DNA of 64,000 nucleotides from Hydractinia symbiolongicarpus (lineage: Eukaryota; Cnidaria; Hydrozoa; Anthoathecata; Hydractiniidae): NCBI RefSeq assembly GCF_029227915.1, contig NC_079885.1, positions 248,001-312,000 on the forward strand, in the 5' to 3' direction. Below the pieces are notes generated by a model, which worked only from the letters and a program-made list of their open reading frames with translations, was not told the DNA's origin and made no database searches. Every line of letters begins with the position of its first letter. Position 1 is the stretch's first letter. Positions 40,001 through 53,700 of this stretch are shown one piece after another. The translations under genes and the position numbers were made by a program.

Positions 40001-41896
40001 AGTTTTTAAAAATGTTATCATTTTTGATGAGACGCTGAATAAAAGAAGTTTAATCGCCGGCAAACGAAAACCCGCGATTTTCCGTAAATCCCGGGCTTGG
40101 CCCGTATAGTCAAAAGTATACAAAGAAAGTACCCAGGGATTAAACTCATTTCCCGAACGATTTTTTATATTATTTTTTTACCACTAAACGCATGAGACTC
40201 GTAGTTTTCAAAAATATTTTCATATTTGATGGGACCCTGAATAAAAGCAGTTTAATCGCCGGCAAACGAAAATCCGCGATTTCCCGTAAATCCCGGACTC
40301 GGCCCGTATAGTCAAAAGTATACAAAGAAAGTACCCAGAGAGTAAACTCATTTCCCGAACGATTTTTTAAATTATTTTTTCACCACTAAAAGCATGAGAC
40401 TTGTAGTTTTCAAAAATGTTTTCATTTTTGATGAGACGCTGAATAAAAGCAGTGTAATCGCCGGCAAACGAAAATCCGCGATTTCCCGTAAATCCCGGAC
40501 TCGGCCCGTATAGTCAAAAGTATACAAAGAAAGTACCCAGGGAGTAAACTCATTTCCCGAACGATTGTTTAAATTATTTTTTCACCACTAAAACGCATGA
40601 GACTTGTAGTTTTCAAAAATGTTTTAATTTTTGATGAGACGCTAAATAAAAGAAGTTTAATCGCCGGCAAACGAAAACCCGCGATTTCCCGTAAATCCCG
40701 GGCTTGGCACGTATAGTCGAATGTATACAAAGAAAGTACCCTGTGAGTAAACTCATTTCCAGAACGATTTTTTAAATTATTTTTTCACCACTAAAGCCCA
40801 TGAGACTTGTAGTTTTTAAAAATGTTTTCATTTTTGATGAGGCGCTGAATAAAAGAAGTTTAATTGCCGGCAAACGAAAACCCGCGATTTCCCGTAAATC
40901 CCGGCTGGCCCCGTATAGTCAAAAGTATACAAAGAAAGTACCCAGGGAGTAAACTCATTTCCCGAACGATTTTTTAAATTATTTTTTCACCACTAAAACG
41001 CATGAGACTTGTAGTTTTTAAAAATGTTTTCATTTTTGATAAGGCGCTGAATAAAAGAAGTTTAATCGCCGGCAAACGAAAACCCGCGATTTCCCGTAAA
41101 TCCCGGCTGGCCCCGTATAGTCAAAAGTATACAAAGAAAGTACCCAGGGAGTAAACTCATTTCCCGAACGATTTTTTAAATTATTTTTTCACCACTAAAA
41201 CGCATGAGACTTGTAGTTTTCAAAAATGTTTTCATTTTTGATGAGACGCTGAATAAAAGCAGTTTAATCGCCGGCAAACGAAAACCTGCGATTTCCCTAA
41301 ATCCCGGACTCGGCCCGTATAGTCAAAAGTATACAAAGAAAGTACCCAGGGAGTAAACTCATTTCCCGAACGATTTTTTAAATTATTTTTTCACCACTAA
41401 AACGCATGAGACTTGTAGTTTTCAAAAATGTTTTCATTTTTGATGAGATACTGAATAAAAGAAGTTTAATCGCCGGCAAACGAAAACCCGCGATTTCCCG
41501 TAAATCCCGGGCTTGGCACGTATAGTCGAATGTATACAAAGAAAGTACCCTATGAGTAAACTCATTTCCAGAACGATTTTTTAAATTATTTTTTCACCAC
41601 TAAAGCCCATGAGACTTGTAGTTTTTAAAAATGTTTTCATTTTTGATGAGACGCTGAATAAAAGAAGTTTAATCGCCGGCAAACGAAAACCCGCGATTTC
41701 CCGTAAATCCCGGCTTGGCCCGTATAGTCAAAAGTATACAAAGAAAGTACCTAGGGAGTAAACTCATTTCCCGAACGATTTTTTAAATTATTTTTTCAGC
41801 ACTAAAACGCATGAGACTTGTAGTTTTTAAAAATGTTTTCATTTTTGATGAGACGGTGAATAAAAGAAGTTTAATCGCCGGCAAACGAAAACCCGC
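37090..41896. repeat. HOR domain VII: 1,215-bp (6-monomer) units and relatives
   Basis: Two copies lie at about 37,090-38,304 and 38,305-39,519. GATGAGATGC with CTCGCGATTTCC repeats at 37,191 and 38,406, the K-type word GACGGTGAAT at 37,601 and 38,816, and the V unit (with TATTAATTTTTT) near 37,994 and 39,209. The next K units are at 39,828 (1,012 bp on, five monomers) and 41,852. Two adjacent units reading CGGCTGGCCCCG occur near 40,909 and 41,110. No gene is present. Confidence 0.83.
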
Positions 41897-42099
41897 GATT
41901 TCCCGTAAATCCCGGGCTTGGCCCGTATAGTCAAAAGTATACAAAGAAAGTACCCAGGGAGTAAACTCATTTCCCGAACGATTTTTTAAATAATTTTTTC
42001 ACCACTAAAACGCATGAGACTTGTATTTTTGAAAAATGTTTTCATTTTTGATGAGACGCTGAATAAAAGCAGTTTATTCGCCGGCAAACGAAAACCTGC
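41897..42099. repeat. A-type monomer (example, 203 bp)
   Basis: It is recognised by GACTTGTATTTTTGAAAAATG, GCAGTTTATTCGCCGG and, just after, TATAGACAAAAG. The C-to-G change in the left arm (TGAAAAATG) breaks one pair of the inverted repeat. Eleven copies were seen: seven in the 5-monomer array, then at 49,378, 51,607, 60,519 and 61,737. In several places a K unit precedes it with the K and A markers exactly 222 bp apart. Confidence 0.85.
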
Positions 42100-45000
42100 G
42101 ATTTCCCTAAATCCCGGACTCGGCCCGTATAGACAAAAGTATACAAAGAAAGTACCCAGGGAGTAAACTCATTTCCAGAACGATTTTTTAAATTATTTTT
42201 TCACCACTAAAACGCATAAGACTTGTAGTTTTTAAAAATGTTATTATTTTTGATGAGACGCTGAATAAAAGAAGTTTAATCGCCGGCAAACGAAAACCCG
42301 CGATTTTCCGTAAATCCCGGGCTTGGCCCGTATAGTCAAAAGTATACAAAGAAAGTACCCAGGGATTAAACTCATTTCCCGAACGATTTTTTATATTATT
42401 TTTTTACCACTAAACGCATGAGACTCGTAGTTTTCAAAAATATTTTCATATTTGATGGGACCCTGAATAAAAGAAGTTTAATCGCCGGCAAACAAAAATC
42501 CGCGATTTCCCGTAAATCCCGGGCTTGGCCCGTATAGTCAAAAGTATACAAAGAAAGTACCCAGTGAGTAAACTTATTTCCCGAACGATTTTTTAAATTA
42601 CTTTTTCACCACTAAAACGCATGAGACTTGTTGTTTTTAAAAATGTTTTCATTTTTAAATGAGACGCTGAATAAAAGAAGTTTAATCGCCGGCAAACGAA
42701 AACCTGCGAACTCCCGTAAATCCTGGACTCGGCCCGTATAGTCAAAAAGTATACAAAGAAAGTACCCAGGGAGTAAACTCATTTCCCAAACGATTTTTTA
42801 AATTATTATTTCACCACTAAAACGCATGAGACTTGTAGTTTTCAAAAATGTTTTCATTTTTGATGGGACCCTGAATAAAAGAAGTTTAATCGCCGGCAAA
42901 CGAAAACCCGCGATTTCCCGTAAATCCCGGGCTTGGCCCGTATAGTCAAAAGTATACAAAGAAAGTACCCAGGGAGTAAACTCATTTCCCGAACGATTTT
43001 TTAAATAATTTTTTCACCACTAAAACGCATGAGACTTGTATTTTTGAAAAATGTTTTCATTTTTGATGAGACGCTGAATAAAAGCAGTTTATTCGCCGGC
43101 AAACGAAAACCTGCGATTTCCCTAAATCCCGGACTCGGCCCGTATAGACAAAAGTATACAAAGAAAGTACCCAGGGAGTAAACTCATTTCCAGAACGATT
43201 TTTTAAATTATTTTTTCACCACTAAAACGCATAAGACTTGTAGTTTTTAAAAATGTTATCATTTTTGATGAGACGCTGAATAAAAGAAGTTTAATCGCCG
43301 GCAAACGAAAACCCGCGATTTTCCGTAAATCCCGGGCTTGGCCCGTATAGTCAAAAGTATACAAAGAAAGTACCCAGGGATTAAACTCATTTCCCGAACG
43401 ATTTTTTATATTATTTTTTTACCACTAAACGCATGAGACTCGTAGTTTTCAAAAATATTTTCATATTTGATGGGACCCTGAATAAAAGAAGTTTAATCGC
43501 CGGCAAACAAAAATCCGCGATTTCCCGTAAATCCCGGGCTTGGCCCGTATAGTCAAAAGTATACAAAGAAAGTACCCAGTGAGTAAACTTATTTCCCGAA
43601 CGATTTTTTAAATTACTTTTTCACCACTAAAACGCATGAGACTTGTTGTTTTTAAAAATGTTTTCATTTTTAAATGAGACGCTGAATAAAAGAAGTTTAA
43701 TCGCCGGCAAACGAAAACCTGCGAACTCCCGTAAATCCTGGACTCGGCCCGTATAGTCAAAAAGTATACAAAGAAAGTACCCAGGGAGTAAACTCATTTC
43801 CCAAACGATTTTTTAAATTATTATTTCACCACTAAAACGCATGAGACTTGTAGTTTTCAAAAATGTTTTCATTTTTGATGAGATGCTGAATAAAAGAAGT
43901 TTAATCGCCGGCAAACGAAAACCCGCGATTTCCCGTAAATCCCGGCAGGCCCCGTATAGTCAAAAGTATACAAAGAAAGTACCCAGGGAGTAAACTCATT
44001 TCCCGAACGAATTTTTAAATAATTTTTTCACCACTAAAACGCATGAGACTTGTATTTTTGAAAAATGTTTTCATTTTTGATGAGACGCTGAATAAAAGCA
44101 GTTTATTCGCCGGCAAACGAAAACCTGCGATTTCCCTAAATCCCGGACTCGGCCCGTATAGACAAAAGTATACAAAGAAAGTACCCAGGGAGTAAACTCA
44201 TTTCCAGAACGATTTTTTAAATTATTTTTTCACCACTAAAACGCATAAGACTTGTAGTTTTTAAAAATGTTATTATTTTTGATGAGACGCTGAATAAAAG
44301 AAGTTTAATCGCCGGCAAACGAAAACCCGCGATTTCCCGTAAATCCCGGGCTTGGCCCGTATAGTCAAAAGTATACAAAGAAAGTACCCAGGGAGTAAAC
44401 TCATTTCCCGAACGATTTTTTAAATAATTTTTTCACCACTAAAACGCATGAGACTTGTATTTTTGAAAAATGTTTTCATTTTTGATGAGACGCTGAATAA
44501 AAGCAGTTTATTCGCCGGCAAACGAAAACCTGCGATTTCCCTAAATCCCGGACTCGGCCCGTATAGACAAAAGTATACAAAGAAAGTACCCAGGGAGTAA
44601 ACTCATTTCCAGAACGATTTTTTAAATTATTTTTTCACCACTAAAACGCATAAGACTTGTAGTTTTTAAAAATGTTATTATTTTTGATGAGACGCTGAAT
44701 AAAAGAAGTTTAATCGCCGGCAAACGAAAACCCGCGATTTTCCGTAAATCCCGGGCTTGGCCCGTATAGTCAAAAGTATACAAAGAAAGTACCCAGGGAT
44801 TAAACTCATTTCCCGAACGATTTTTTATATTATTTTTTTACCACTAAACGCATGAGACTCGTAGTTTTCAAAAATATTTTCATATTTGATGGGACCCTGA
44901 ATAAAAGAAGTTTAATCGCCGGCAAACAAAAATCCGCGATTTCCCGTAAATCCCGGGCTTGGCCCGTATAGTCAAAAGTATACAAAGAAAGTACCCAGTG

Positions 45001-47577
45001 AGTAAACTTATTTCCCGAACGATTTTTTAAATTACTTTTTCACCACTAAAACGCATGAGACTTGTTGTTTTTAAAAATGTTTTCATTTTTAAATGAGACG
45101 CTGAATAAAAGAAGTTTAATCGCCGGCAAACGAAAACCTGCGAACTCCCGTAAATCCTGGACTCGGCCCGTATAGTCAAAAAGTATACAAAGAAAGTACC
45201 CAGGGAGTAAACTCATTTCCCAAACGATTTTTTAAATTATTATTTCACCACTAAAACGCATGAGACTTGTAGTTTTCAAAAATGTTTTCATTTTTGATGG
45301 GACCCTGAATAAAAGAAGTTTAATCGCCGGCAAACGAAAACCCGCGATTTCCCGTAAATCCCGGGCTTGGCCCGTATAGTCAAAAGTATACAAAGAAAGT
45401 ACCCAGGGAGTAAACTCATTTCCCGAACGATTTTTTAAATAATTTTTTCACCACTAAAACGCATGAGACTTGTATTTTTGAAAAATGTTTTCATTTTTGA
45501 TGAGACGCTGAATAAAAGCAGTTTATTCGCCGGCAAACGAAAACCTGCGATTTCCCTAAATCCCGGACTCGGCCCGTATAGACAAAAGTATACAAAGAAA
45601 GTACCCAGGGAGTAAACTCATTTCCAGAACGATTTTTTAAATTATTTTTTCACCACTAAAACGCATAAGACTTGTAGTTTTTAAAAATGTTATCATTTTT
45701 GATGAGACGCTGAATAAAAGAAGTTTAATCGCCGGCAAACGAAAACCCGCGATTTTCCGTAAATCCCGGGCTTGGCCCGTATAGTCAAAAGTATACAAAG
45801 AAAGTACCCAGGGATTAAACTCATTTCCCGAACGATTTTTTATATTATTTTTTTACCACTAAACGCATGAGACTCGTAGTTTTCAAAAATATTTTCATAT
45901 TTGATGGGACCCTGAATAAAAGAAGTTTAATCGCCGGCAAACAAAAATCCGCGATTTCCCGTAAATCCCGGGCTTGGCCCGTATAGTCAAAAGTATACAA
46001 AGAAAGTACCCAGTGAGTAAACTTATTTCCCGAACGATTTTTTAAATTACTTTTTCACCACTAAAACGCATGAGACTTGTTGTTTTTAAAAATGTTTTCA
46101 TTTTTAAATGAGACGCTGAATAAAAGAAGTTTAATCGCCGGCAAACGAAAACCTGCGAACTCCCGTAAATCCTGGACTCGGCCCGTATAGTCAAAAAGTA
46201 TACAAAGAAAGTACCCAGGGAGTAAACTCATTTCCCAAACGATTTTTTAAATTATTATTTCACCACTAAAACGCATGAGACTTGTAGTTTTCAAAAATGT
46301 TTTCATTTTTGATGAGATGCTGAATAAAAGAAGTTTAATCGCCGGCAAACGAAAACCCGCGATTTCCCGTAAATCCCGGCAGGCCCCGTATAGTCAAAAG
46401 TATACAAAGAAAGTACCCAGGGAGTAAACTCATTTCCCGAACGAATTTTTAAATTATTTTTTCACCACTAAAACGCATGAGACTTGTATTTTTGAAAAAT
46501 GTTTTCATTTTTGATGAGACGCTGAATAAAAGCAGTTTATTCGCCGGCAAACGAAAACCTGCGATTTCCCTAAATCCCGGACTCGGCCCGTATAGACAAA
46601 AGTATACAAAGAAAGTACCCAGGGAGTAAACTCATTTCCAGAACGATTTTTTAAATTATTTTTTCACCACTAAAACGCATAAGACTTGTAGTTTTTAAAA
46701 ATGTTATCATTTTTGATGAGACGCTGAATAAAAGAAGTTTAATCGCCGGCAAACGAAAACCCGCGATTTTCCGTAAATCCCGGGCTTGGCCCGTATAGTC
46801 AAAAGTATACAAAGAAAGTACCCAGGGATTAAACTCATTTCCCGAACGATTTTTTATATTATTTTTTTACCACTAAACGCATGAGACTCGTAGTTTTCAA
46901 AAATTTTTTCATATTTGACGGGACCCTGAATAAAAGAAGTTTAATCGCCGGCAAACAAAAATCCGCGATTTCCCGTAAATCCCGGGCTTGGCCCGTATAG
47001 TCAAAAGTATACAAAGAAAGTACCCAGTGAGTAAACTTATTTCCCGAACGATTTTTTTAATTACTTTTTCACCACTAAAACGCATGAGACTTGTTGTTTT
47101 TAAAAATGTTTTCATTTTTAAATGAGACGCTGAATAAAAGAAGTTTAATCGCCGGCAAACGAAAACCTGCGAACTCCCGTAAATCCTGGACTCGGCCCGT
47201 ATAGTCAAAAAGTATACAAAGAAAGTACCCAGGGAGTAAACGCATTTCTCGAACGATTTTTTAAATTATTTTTTCAGCACTAAAACGCATGAGACTTGTA
47301 GTTTTTAAAAATGTTTTCATTTTTGATGAGACGGTGAATAAAAGAAGTTTAATCGCCGGCAAACGAAAACCCGCGATTTCCCGTAAATCCCGGGCTTGGC
47401 CCGTATAGTCAAAAGTATACAAAGAAAGTACCCAGGGAGTAAACTCATTTCCCGAACGATTTTTTAAATTATTTTTTCACCACTAAAACGCATGAGACTT
47501 GTATTTTTGAAAAATGTTTTCATTTTTGATGAGACGCTGAATAAAAGCAGTTTATTCGCCGGCAAACGAAAACCTGC
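41897..47577. repeat. 5-monomer HOR array (1,014-1,015 bp)
   Basis: The A-type marker TTATTCGCCGG occurs at 42,074, 43,089, 44,103, 44,508, 45,523, 46,537 and 47,552, giving spacings of 1,015, 1,014, 405, 1,015, 1,014 and 1,015 bp. The regular order is A, then B (ATAAGAC...ATGTTATCATT or ATGTTATTATT), V, T (with GCGAACTCCC and TCAAAAAGTATAC), then a closing unit (GGGACCC, GATGAGATGC or the K variant). The 405-bp step is a two-monomer short copy. This is the most regular higher-order structure in the window. Confidence 0.9.
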
Positions 47578-47779
47578 GATTTCCCTAAATCCCGGACTCG
47601 GCCCGTATAGACAAAAGTATACAAAGAAAGTACCCAGGGAGTAAACTCATTTCCCGAACGATTTTTTAAATTATTTTTTCACCACTAAAACGCATGAGAC
47701 TTATATTTTTGAAAAATATTTTCATATTTGATGGGACCCTGAATAAAAAAAGTTTAATCGCCGGCAAACAAAAATCCGC
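47578..47779. repeat. Chimeric A/V monomer
   Basis: The unit begins like an A-type (TTATATTTTTGAAAAAT) and then changes to the V sequence (ATTTTCATATTTGATGGGACCC). It lacks the V-type T-rich block and GACTCGTAG. The switch lies within about 20 bp near 47,705-47,725, inside the inverted-repeat element. It is best explained by exchange or gene conversion between an A and a V monomer. Confidence 0.78.
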
Positions 47780-50700
47780 GATTTCCCGTAAATCCCGGGC
47801 TTGGCCCGTATAGTCAAAAGTATACAAAGAAAGTACCCAGTGAGTAAACTTATTTCCCGAACGAATTTTTAAATTACTTTTTCACCACTAAAACGCATGA
47901 GACTTGTTGTTTTTAAAAATGTTTTCATTTTTAAATGAGACGCTGAATAAAAGAAGTTTAATCGCCGGCAAACGAAAACCTGCGAACTCCCGTAAATCCT
48001 GGACTCGGCCCGAATAGTCAAAAAGTATACAAAGAAAGTACCCAGGGAGTAAACTCATTTCCCAAACGATTTTTTAAATTATTATTTCACCACTAAAACG
48101 CATGAGACTTGTAGTTTTCAAGAATGTTTTCATTTTTGATGAGACGCTGAAAAAAAGCAGTTTAATCGCCGGCAAACGAAAACCCGCGATTTCCCGTAAA
48201 TCCCGGACTTGGCACGTATAGTCGAATGTATACAAAGAAAGTACCCTGTGAGTAAACTCATTTCCAGAACGATTTTTTAAATTATTTTTTCACCACTAAA
48301 GCCCATGAGACTTGTAGTTTTTAAAAATGTTTTCATTTTTGATGAGGCGCTGAATAAAAGCAGTTTAATCGCCGGCAAACGAAAACCCGCGATTTCCCGT
48401 AAATCCCGGGCTTGGCACGTATAGTCGAATGTATACAAAGAAAGTACCCTGTGAGTAAACTCTTTTCCAGAACGATTTTTTAAATTATTTTTTCACCACT
48501 AAAGCCCATGAGACTTGTATTTTTTAAAAATGTTTTCATTTTTGATGAGGCGCTGAATAAAAGAAGTTTAATCGCCGGCAAACGAAAACCCGCGATTTCC
48601 CGTAAATCCCGGCTGGCCCCGTATAGTCAAAAGTATACAAAGAAAGTACCCAGGGAGTAAACTCATTTCCCGAACGATTTTTTAAATTATTTTTTCACCA
48701 CTAAAACGCATGAGACTTGTAGTTTTCAAAAATGTTTTCATTTTTGATGAGACGCTGAATAAAAGAAGTTTAATCGCCGGCAAACGAAAACCTGCGATTT
48801 CCATAAATCCCGGACTCGGCCCGTATAGTCAAAAGTATACAAAGAAAGTACCCAGGGAGTAAACTCATTTCCCGAACGATTTTTTAAATTATTTTTTCAC
48901 CACTAAAACGCATGAGACTTGTAGTTTTCAAAAATATTTTCATTTTTGATGAGATGCTGAATAAAAGAAGTTTAATCGCCGGCAAACGAAAACCCGCGAT
49001 TTCCCGTAAATCCCGGGCTTGGCACGTATAGTCGAATGTATACAAAGAAAGTACCCTGTGAGTAAACTCATTTCCCGAACGATTTTTTAAATTATTTTTT
49101 CAGCACTAAAACGCATGAGACTTGTAGTTTTTAAAAATGTTTTCATTTTTGATGAGACGGTGAATAAAAGAAGTTTAATCGCCGGCAAACGAAAACCCGC
49201 GATTTCCCGTAAATCCCGGGCTTGGCCCGTATAGTCAAAAGTATACAAAGAAAGTACCCAGGGAGTAAACTCATTTCCCGAACGATTTTTTAAATTATTT
49301 TTTCACCACTAAAACGCATGAGACTTGTATTTTTGAAAAATGTTTTCATTTTTGATGAGACGCTGAATAAAAGCAGTTTATTCGCCGGCAAACGAAAACC
49401 TGCGATTTCCCTAAATCCCGGACTCGGCCCGTATAGACAAAAGTATACAAAGAAAGTACCCAGGGATTAAACTCATTTCCCGAAGGATTTTTTTATATTA
49501 TTTTTTTACCACTAAACGCATGAGACTCGTAGTTTTCAAAAATATTTCCATATTTGATGGGACCCTCAATAAAAGAAGTTTAATCGCCGGCAAACAAAAA
49601 TCCGCGATTTCCCGTAAATCCCGGGCTTGGCCCGTATAGTCAAAAGTATACAAAGAAAGTACCCAGTGAGTAAACTTATTTCCCGAACGATTTTTTAAAT
49701 TACTTTTTCACCACTAAAACGCATGAGACTTGTTGTTTTTAAAAATGTTTTCATTTTTAAATGAGACGCTGAATAAAAGAAGTTTAATCGCCGGCAAACG
49801 AAAACCTGCGAACTTCCGTAAATCCTGGACTCGGCCCGTATAGTCAAAAAGTATACAAAGAAAGTACCCAGGGAGTAAACTCATTTCCCGAACGATTTTT
49901 TATATTATTTTTTTACCACTAAACGCATGAGACTCGTAGTTTTCAAAAATATTTTCATATTTGATGGGACCCTGAATAAAAGCAGTTTAATCGCCGGCAA
50001 ACGAAAATCCGCGATTTCCCGTAAATTCCGGACTCGGCCCGTATAGTCAAAAGTATACAAAGAAAGTACCCAGAGAGTAAACTCATTTCCCGAACGATTT
50101 TTTAAATTATTTTTTCACCACTAAAACGCATGAGACTTGTAGTTTTCAAAAATGTTTTCATTTTTGATGAGACGCTGAATAAAAGCAGTTTAATCGCCGG
50201 CAAACGAAAATCCGCGATTTCCCGTAAATCCCGGACTCGGCCTGTATAGTCAAAAGTATACAAAGAAAGTACCCAGGGAGTAAACTCATTTCCCGAACGA
50301 TTGTGTAAATTATTTTTTCACCACTAAAACGCATGAGACTTGTAGTTTTCAAAAATGTTTTCATTTTTGATGAGACGCTGAATAAAAGAAGTTTAATCGC
50401 CGGCAAACGAAAACCCGCGATTTCCCGTAAATCCCGGGCTTGGCACGCATAGTCGAATGTATACAAAGAAAGTACCCTGTGAGTAAACTCATTTCCAGAA
50501 CGATTTTTTAAATTATTTTTTCACCACTAAAGCCCATGAGACTTGTAGTTTTTAAAAATGTTTTCATTTTTGATGAGGCGCTGAATAAAAGAAGTTTAAT
50601 CGCCGGCAAACGAAAACCCGCGGTTTCCCGTAAATCCCGGCTGGCCCCGTATAGTCAAAAGTATACAAAGAAAGTACCCAGGGAGTAAACGCATTTCCCG

Positions 50701-53700
50701 AACGATTTTTTAAATTATTTTTTCACCACTAAAACGCATGAGACTTGTAGTTTTCAAAAATGTTTTCATTTTTGATGAGACGCTGAATAAAAGCAGTTTA
50801 ATCGCCGGCAAACGAAAACCCGCGATTTCCCGTAAATCCCGGCTTGGCACGTATAGTCGAATGTATACAAAGAAAGTACCCTGTGAGTAAACTCATTTCC
50901 AGAACGATTTTTTAAATTATTTTTTCACCACTAAAGCAAATGAGACTTGTATTTTTTAAAAATGTTTTCATTTTTGATGAGGCGCTGAATAAAAGAGGTT
51001 TAATCGCCGGCAAACGAAAACCCGCGATTTCCCGTAAATCCCGGCTGGCCCCGTATAGTCAAAAGTATACAAAGAAAGTACCCAGGGAGTAAACTCATTT
51101 CCCGAACGATTTTTTAAATTATTTTTTCACCACTAAAACGCATGAGACTTGTAGTTTTTAAAAATGTTTTCATTTTTGATGAGACGCTGAATAAAAGAAG
51201 TTTAATCGCCGGCAAACGAAAACCCGCGATTTCCCGTAAATCCCGGCTTGGTCCGTATAGTCAAAAGTATACAAAGAAAGTACCCAGGGAGTAAACTCAT
51301 TTCCCGAACGATTTTTTAAATTATTTTTTCAGCACTAAAACGCATGAGACTTGTAATTTTTAAAAATGTTTTCATTTTTGATGAGACGGTGAATAAAAAA
51401 AGTTTAATCGCCGGCAAACGAAAACCCGCGATTTCCCGTAAATCCCGGGCTTGGCCCGTATAGTCAAAAGTATACAAAGAAAGTACCCAGGGAGTAAACT
51501 CATTTCCCGAACGATTTTTTAAATTATTTTTTCACCACTAAAACGCATGAGACTTGTATTTTTGAAAAATGTTTTCATTTTTGATGAGACGCTGAATAAA
51601 AGCAGTTTATTCGCCGGCAAACGAAAACATGCGATTTCCCTAAATCCCGGACTCGGCCCGTATAGACAAAAGTATACAAAGAAAGTACCCAGGGAGTAAA
51701 CTCATTTCCAGAACGATTTTTTAAATTATTTTTTCACCACTAAAACGCATAAGACTTGTAATTTTTAAAAATGTTATCATTTTTGATGAGACGCTGAATA
51801 AAAGAAGTTTAATCGCCGGCAAACGAAAACCCGCGATTTTCCGTAAATCCCGGGCTTGGCCCGTATAGTCAAAAGTATACAAAGAAAGTACCCAGGGATT
51901 AAACTCATTTCCCGAACGATTTTTTATATTATTTTTTTACCACTAAACGCATGAGACTCGTAGTTTTCAAAAATATTTTCATATTTGATGGGACCCTGAA
52001 TAAAAGAAGTTTAATCGCCGGCAAACAAAAATCCGCGATTTCCCGTAAATCCCGGGCTTGGCCCGTATAGTCAAAAGTATACAAAGAAAGTACCCAGTGA
52101 GTAAACTTATTTTCCGAACGATTTTTTAAATTACTTTTTCACCACTAAAACGCATGAGACTTGTTGTTTTTAAAAATGTTTTCATTTTTAAATGAGACGC
52201 TGAATAAAAGAAGTTTAATCGCCGGCAAACGAAAACCCGCGATTTCCCGTAAATCCCGGACTTGGCACGTATAGTCGAATGTATACAAAGAAAGTACCCT
52301 GTGAGTAAACTCATTTCCAGAACGATTTTTTAAATTATTTTTTCACCACTAAAGCCCATGAGACTTGTAGTTTTTAAAAATGTTTTCATTTTTAAATGAG
52401 ACGCTGAATAAAAGAAGTTTAATCGCCGGCAAACGAAAACCCGCGATTTCCCGTAAATCCCGGACTTGGCACGTATAGTCGAATGTATACAAAGAAAGTA
52501 CCCTGTGAGTAAACTCATTTCCAGAACGATTTTTTAAATTATTTTTTCACCACTAAAGCCCAAGAGACTTGTATTTTTTAAAAATGTTTTCATTTTTGAT
52601 GAGGCGCTGAATAAAAGAAGTTTAATCGCCGGCAAACGAAAACCCGCGATTTCCCGTAAATCCCGGCTGGCCCCGTATAGTCAAAAGTATACAAAGAAAG
52701 TACCCAGGGAGTAAACTCATTTCCCGAACGATTTTTTAAATTATTTTTTCACCACTAAAACGCATGAGACTTGTAGTTTTCAAAAATGTTTTCATTTTTG
52801 ATGAGACGCTGAATAAAAGCAGTTTAATCGCCGGCAAACGAAAACCTGCAATTTCCCTAAATCCCGGACTCGGCCCGTATAGTCAAAAGTATACAAAGAA
52901 AGTACCCAGGGAGTAAACTCATTTCCAGAACGATTTTTTAAATTTTTTTTTCACCACTAAAATGCATAAGACTTGTAATTTTTAAAAATGTTATCATTTT
53001 TGATGAGACGCTGAATAAAAGAAGTTTAATCGCCGGCAAACGAAAACCCGCGATTTTCCGTAAATCCCGGGCTTGGCCCGTATAGTCAAAAGTATACAAA
53101 GAAAGTACCCAGGGATTAAACTCATTTCCCGAACGATTTTTTATATTATTTTTTTACCACTAAACGCATGAGACTCGTAGTTTTCAAAAATATTTTCATA
53201 TTTAATGGGACCCTGAATAAAAGAAGTTTAATCGCCGGCAAACAAAAATCCGCGATTTCCCGTAAATCCCGGGCTTGGCCCGTATAGTCAAAAGTATACA
53301 AAGAAAGTACCCAGTGAGTAAACTTATTTCCCGAACGATTTTTTAAATTACTTTTTGACCACTAAAACGCATGAGACTTGTTGTTTTTAAAAATGTTTTC
53401 ATTTTTAAATGAGACGCTGAATAAAAGAAGTTTAATCGCCGGCAAACGAAAACCCGCGATTTCCCGTAAATCCCGGACTTGGCACGTATAGTCGAATGTA
53501 TACAAAGAAAGTACCCTGTGAGTAAACTCATTTCCAGAACGATTTTTTAAATTATTTTTTCACCACTAAAGCCCATGAGACTTGTAGTTTTTAAAAATGT
53601 TTTCATTTTTGATGAGACGCTGAATAAAAGCAGTTTAATCGCCGGCAAACGAAAACCCGCGATTTCCCGTAAATCCCGGGCTTGGCACGTATAGTCGAAT

